A program made the translations under genes and the position numbers. From Clostridia bacterium (GTDB lineage: Bacteria > Bacillota_A > Clostridia > Christensenellales > Aristaeellaceae), in the NCBI GenBank assembly GCA_017481185.1, contig JAFUPO010000043.1, forward strand, positions 1 to 5,217: a stretch of 5,217 bases of DNA, read 5' to 3'. The notes beneath the pieces are model-generated. The model was given only the letters and a program-made list of their open reading frames with translations. It was not told where the DNA came from and ran no database searches. Positions 1 to 2,800 of this stretch are shown here, in pieces; position 1 is the first letter of the stretch; every line of letters begins with the position of its first letter.

Positions 1-319
1 ACAGGGCCAGCACCTCCTGGGCCCGGCAGGAAACCTCCGGCCCGCCCAGCACCGTTTGGATGCGGGGATCCAGAGCCTTCAAGGCCCCGCAGAGGGAGAG
101 CACCTTTTCAATATTCCAGATATAGCAGCAAAAGCCCACCAACTGGGGCTCATGCTGGAGGATCATTTGCAGGGCTTCTCCCAAGGGCTGGTTCACGGTG
201 GGCTCCACCACCAAGGCTTCCACTTGAACGCCATATTGGGTGAGCCCGCTTTTCAAGCACCAGGGGGCCAGGGCTGCATGAACAAATTTGGAGTTCATGG
301 CACAGATAACGACTTTCAT
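1..319 (-). CDS. B12-binding domain/radical SAM protein, N-terminal part (runs off the left edge)
   Basis: The first 106 residues of a larger protein are present; the C-terminal part lies beyond position 1. The start MKVVICAMNSKFVHAALAPW, then the segment GFCCYIWN near residues 62-69 and LGGPEVS near 91-97, match the N-terminal region of a widespread Clostridia family of radical SAM proteins with a B12-binding-like (Rossmann) N-terminal domain, often annotated as DUF4080. The radical SAM CxxxCxxC cluster motif would follow in the missing part, so it cannot be checked, and no substrate can be named. The ATG at 317-319 is preceded by AAGGAG at 326-331 with 6 nt spacing, which fixes the start. 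That Shine-Dalgarno site overlaps the stop codon of the upstream hydrolase gene, so the two are almost certainly co-transcribed and possibly translationally coupled. No signal peptide is seen; cytoplasmic. Confidence 0.85.
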   Translation of the reverse strand, partial: MKVVICAMNSKFVHAALAPWCLKSGLTQYGVQVEALVVEPTVNQPLGEALQMILQHEPQLVGFCCYIWNIEKVLSLCGALKALDPRIQTVLGGPEVSCRAQEVLAL

Positions 320-324
320 AAATA

Positions 325-332
325 TCTCCTTA
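325..332 (-). promoter_or_regulatory. Stop codon/Shine-Dalgarno overlap between hydrolase and radical SAM genes
   Basis: Read on the minus strand the sequence is TAAGGAGATATTTATG. The TAA stop of the hydrolase (330-332) shares two bases with the AAGGAG ribosome-binding site (326-331) of the radical SAM gene. No terminator or promoter fits in the 10-bp gap (320-329), so this marks one operon. Confidence 0.8.
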
Positions 333-1484
333 CCATAGGGCAAGCATCTGCCCAATGGGCCCGTGGAGCCGGGCGTCCTTCTGATAAACATAGTTTACGG
401 AGGAGAATACCTTCTCTCCATCCGGCCAGGTAAACAGGCCCGAGCCATCAGGGGCCAGACCGTAGTCCGCTAGGGTTTTCCCCGGGGGCGGCGCGAGCAC
501 CGTGAGCCGGTTCTCCACCCGATTGCCCAGGATGACGCAGAACAGACCTCGGTCTATATCCAGGGAAAGATGATGCCCCGTGAACCCTGACCAGGAAATG
601 GCGGCATCGCCCATGTAGGGGGGCGCCTCGCTGTGATGCTGGTCGGGATGCTTCACAAAGCACTGATAGCCCAGGTATTGAGAGTAGCCCCAGTTGAGGG
701 GCTTGCCGGTGCGGTTTACCGCCATCTCCCGCAGGGTATCAGGGGCCAGCACATCGCCCTGCAAAAGAGCCTGGCACAGGGCGATTAAATCTTTCAAAGA
801 GCCAAACAGCCCTGCATGGCCGCATAGGTCGCTGCCGTCAAGGCTAAGCCTGCGGGCCTTGGGATCATGAACCGTGCCGGGCGCAACGCCACGGCGGCAG
901 ATGTAGCTCTCTCCCTCAATGCGATGCTCATTGTCGCAGGAGGCGCACAGGGGGCGCTTTTCAGGGGCAACCGCAGCTGTCAGGGAGTTCAGCCCCAGGG
1001 GCTTTAAAAGCCACTGGGTCAGGTAATCGAAATAGCTTTGGCCACTGGCCGCCTCGATCACATATTTAAGCACCATGGCGTGGATGTCAGAATACACCCG
1101 TCCGCGTGTATGCGGCTGCCGGGAGGCCGCGAAAAGCCGCTCAAGAGCTGTTTGCCTGTCGGGGGCGTCGTCGATGCGGCCGGGGGTCACCAGCCGCTGG
1201 GCAAAGGTGCACAGGTCAAAAAGGGTCGTATCAGGGAGGTTCGCAAAGCGCTTGTCCCACTTTTGAAGGGGGTCTGAAAGGCTCAAAAGGCCTTTGTCCC
1301 GCAGCTTAAGCAGCGACAAAATGGTGAACATCTTCGTCAGGGAGGCCAGATCAAAAAGGGTATTTTCATTATAATTGCGGCAGGCGGTGAGGGCCTTTTG
1401 TGCCCTGCCAAAGCCGATGGCAAGGCCCGCAAGCATATGCCTGTCGTCCATCAGCCAGGCCATTCCCTTTTGCAGCTCGTGCAC
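330..1484 (-). CDS. Serine hydrolase, beta-lactamase/class C penicillin-binding protein fold (PF00144-like)
   Basis: A protein of about 384 residues with the motifs of the class C beta-lactamase/esterase superfamily. Numbered from the GTG at 1482-1484, there is S48-L-T-K51 (SxxK: nucleophile serine and general base lysine), Y131-S-D133 (the YxN-equivalent tyrosine motif), and SGFTGHHL with F301-T-G303 at the place of the third (KTG/HTG-like) motif. CGHAGLFG near 221-228 is also typical of this family. No signal peptide or membrane segment precedes the SxxK, unlike secreted beta-lactamases, so a cytoplasmic esterase or peptidase-like hydrolase is more likely than resistance; the substrate is unknown. 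The longest frame starts at GTG 1491-1493, but AAAGGAGG (1493-1500) overlaps that codon. The GTG three codons later has the usual 8-nt spacing, so I chose it. It is first in an operon with the radical SAM gene. Confidence 0.85.
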   Translation of the reverse strand: MHELQKGMAWLMDDRHMLAGLAIGFGRAQKALTACRNYNENTLFDLASLTKMFTILSLLKLRDKGLLSLSDPLQKWDKRFANLPDTTLFDLCTFAQRLVTPGRIDDAPDRQTALERLFAASRQPHTRGRVYSDIHAMVLKYVIEAASGQSYFDYLTQWLLKPLGLNSLTAAVAPEKRPLCASCDNEHRIEGESYICRRGVAPGTVHDPKARRLSLDGSDLCGHAGLFGSLKDLIALCQALLQGDVLAPDTLREMAVNRTGKPLNWGYSQYLGYQCFVKHPDQHHSEAPPYMGDAAISWSGFTGHHLSLDIDRGLFCVILGNRVENRLTVLAPPPGKTLADYGLAPDGSGLFTWPDGEKVFSSVNYVYQKDARLHGPIGQMLALW

Positions 1485-1507
1485 ATCAGCCACCTCCTTT
1501 GGGCTTC

Positions 1508-1536
1508 ACTCTAACATTTCTTGCAAGCTGTGTCAA
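1508..1536 (-). promoter_or_regulatory. Promoter of the hydrolase/radical SAM operon
   Basis: Minus strand: TTGACA (1531-1536, perfect -35), 17-bp spacer, TAGAGT (1508-1513, -10 with 4 of 6 consensus bases). The expected transcription start lies near 1501, immediately before the AAAGGAGG site, so the leader would be very short (about 17 nt to the GTG at 1484). Confidence 0.6.
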
Positions 1537-1549
1537 TCGCTGATATAAT
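1521..1549 (+). promoter_or_regulatory. Promoter of the TtcA-like gene
   Basis: Plus strand: TTGCAA (1521-1526), 17-bp spacer, TATAAT (1544-1549, perfect -10). The start point would fall near 1556, about 30 nt before the TTG start. Its -35 box lies 4 bp from the -35 box of the opposing promoter, so the two polymerase sites overlap. Confidence 0.7.
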
Positions 1550-1584
1550 AGGCTCCGCAAGGAATATTAAAGGAGGAAGCGCTT

Positions 1585-2307
1585 TTGAAAACCACCCTGG
1601 GATGCCTGCGCCGGGCTGATAAGGATTTTCATATGATCGCACCGGGGGATAAGATCGCCGTGGGGGTTTCTGGCGGCAAGGATAGCCTCCTTCTGCTCTA
1701 TGCCCTGGCCCTGTATCGCCAGTTCAGCCATGTGGATTACGAGCTTCACGCCTTTACCATGACCTTGGGCCTGGAGCCCTTTGACCTGACGGGGGTCAAA
1801 AAGCTCTGCGAGGAGCTGGATGTGCCCTATACCATCCGTGAAACAGAGATCGCTCATATCCTCTTTGATATTCGCAAGGAGAAAAATCCCTGCGCCCTGT
1901 GCGCTAAGATGCGCAGGGGCGTGCTCAACGACCTGGCCCTGGAAAACGGCTGCAACAAGCTGGCCCTGGGCCATCACCGGGAGGACGCCATCGAAACGCT
2001 GCTTATGAGCCTTTTATATGAAGCCCGGCTGCACACCTTCCATCCGGTGACCTATCTGAGCCGAACGGGCCTTACGGCTATCCGCCCGCTGGTTTATCTG
2101 CCCGAGGGCCATGTGATCAAAATGCAAAAGGCCTTGAACCTGCCGGTGGTCAAATCCCCCTGCCCGCTGGATGGCAACACCAAGCGCCAGGAGATGAAGG
2201 AGCTTTTGGCGGAGCTGACTCGCCGATACCCCACCGCGCCCCAGTATATTCTTTCCGCTTTGCAGAATGATAAGCAGTATGGTTTGTGGGAAAAGGATAA
2301 TTTATAA
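1585..2307 (+). CDS. ttcA: TtcA-family tRNA 2-thiocytidine biosynthesis protein (PP-loop ATPase)
   Basis: A 240-residue cytoplasmic protein of the adenine nucleotide alpha-hydrolase (N-type ATP pyrophosphatase) superfamily. The PP-loop SGGKDS is at residues 29-34. The cluster-binding cysteines of the TtcA group are in place: C103-x-x-C106 (in NPCALCAKMRRG) and C193 (in SPCPLDGNTKRQ), with LGHHREDAIET at 128-138. In TtcA these hold a [4Fe-4S] cluster used for ATP-dependent thiolation of cytidine 32 in tRNA. The protein is shorter than E. coli TtcA (about 310 residues), as is usual for the Bacillota members, so the exact tRNA position modified is inferred. The start is TTG (1585-1587), with AAAGGAGG at 1569-1576 and 8-nt spacing; there is no better ATG. 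It has its own promoter and terminator, so it is monocistronic. Confidence 0.88.
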   Translation: MKTTLGCLRRADKDFHMIAPGDKIAVGVSGGKDSLLLLYALALYRQFSHVDYELHAFTMTLGLEPFDLTGVKKLCEELDVPYTIRETEIAHILFDIRKEKNPCALCAKMRRGVLNDLALENGCNKLALGHHREDAIETLLMSLLYEARLHTFHPVTYLSRTGLTAIRPLVYLPEGHVIKMQKALNLPVVKSPCPLDGNTKRQEMKELLAELTRRYPTAPQYILSALQNDKQYGLWEKDNL

Positions 2308-2314
2308 AATTTTC

Positions 2315-2335
2315 AAGCCCTGTAAGGGGCTTTTT
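2315..2335 (+). terminator. Rho-independent terminator after the TtcA-like gene
   Basis: AAGCCC (2315-2320) pairs with GGGCTT (2327-2332) around a 6-nt loop TGTAAG. The stem runs into a T-tract (2331-2335), 7 bp after the stop codon. The stem is short but well placed, directly before the next promoter. Confidence 0.75.
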
Positions 2336-2348
2336 CCTTCGAATCAAA

Positions 2349-2378
2349 TTGACATTGAAAAAGGCTCCATGATATAAT
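2349..2378 (+). promoter_or_regulatory. Perfect consensus sigma-A-type promoter of the NusG-II/Gx/FMN unit
   Basis: TTGACA (2349-2354), 18-bp spacer, TATAAT (2373-2378): both hexamers match consensus at all six positions. The expected transcription start is near 2385, giving a leader of about 47 nt. A strong constitutive or repressor-controlled promoter is implied. Confidence 0.85.
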
Positions 2379-2386
2379 TGACACGT

Positions 2387-2408
2387 GCGCAATTCAATGA
2401 GTTTGCGC
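2387..2408 (+). promoter_or_regulatory. Inverted repeat at the 5' end of the leader (hairpin or operator)
   Basis: GCGCAA (2387-2392) and TTGCGC (2403-2408) are exact reverse complements separated by 10 nt. It sits 9 bp downstream of the -10 box. It could be a 5'-terminal mRNA stem-loop or a repressor-binding site at the start of transcription. No known operator consensus was recognised. Confidence 0.4.
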
Positions 2409-2431
2409 CCAATAATATGATAGGACGGCCT

Positions 2432-2800
2432 ATGCGAAAAAAAGATTGGCTGATGATCGGCATTGTTTTAGTGCTGGCAGCAGGGCTTTATCTGGCTTCC
2501 CCCCTGTGGAAGCCTACGGCCCAGGAGGATCAGATCGTGGTGATGGTGGACAAGCAGGAATTTGCCCGCATCCCCCTTTCGGAGCCCCAGACCCTCACAG
2601 TGGCCCAGACCAACGGCAGCACCAACGTGATCGAAATCACCCAAGATGGCGCTTACATGAAGGAGTCCACCTGCCAGGGTCATGACTGTATTTTGCAAGG
2701 GCCAGTGACCTTGGATAATTACGAGATCCGGGTCAACCAATCCTTTATCATCTGTCTGCCCAACAAGGTGACTGTAGAATTGCAGGTGGCTAAACCCTGA
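2432..2800 (+). CDS. NusG domain II-containing membrane-anchored protein
   Basis: A 122-residue protein with an N-terminal anchor (MRKKDW followed by a hydrophobic stretch at residues 7-23) and a small extracytoplasmic beta-rich domain. The pattern GAYMKESTCQGHDC (73-86) followed by IICLPNKVTVELQV (106-119) is the signature of the NusG domain II family (PF07009). Its cysteines C81, C86 and C108, with the C-L-P-N motif, are all present. Despite the name these are not transcription factors; they usually sit beside Gx-transporter and FMN-binding genes. The start is ATG 2432, with AGGA at 2422-2425. The frame is open further upstream to 2378, but that would begin inside the -10 box. ATG 2417 is possible but has no ribosome-binding site. 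Its TGA overlaps the next ATG by one base (TGATG). A redox or assembly role with the downstream flavoprotein is inference. Confidence 0.85.
   Translation: MRKKDWLMIGIVLVLAAGLYLASPLWKPTAQEDQIVVMVDKQEFARIPLSEPQTLTVAQTNGSTNVIEITQDGAYMKESTCQGHDCILQGPVTLDNYEIRVNQSFIICLPNKVTVELQVAKP

Noticed and set aside
330..1484. Antibiotic-resistance beta-lactamase
   Set aside because: The fold motifs are present, but there is no signal peptide, the context is a radical SAM operon, and family members of this type are mostly esterases or peptidases of unknown substrate.
2376..2383. Second copy of AATTGACA, as a possible further -35 box
   Set aside because: It repeats 2347-2354, but no -10-like hexamer lies 16-18 bp downstream. 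It is probably chance, though a direct-repeat operator cannot be excluded.
2378..2431. N-terminal extension of the NusG-II protein (TTG at 2378 or ATG at 2417)
   Set aside because: TTG 2378 lies in the -10 box, upstream of the expected transcription start. ATG 2417 has no Shine-Dalgarno. ATG 2432 has AGGA at good spacing and begins a normal membrane anchor.
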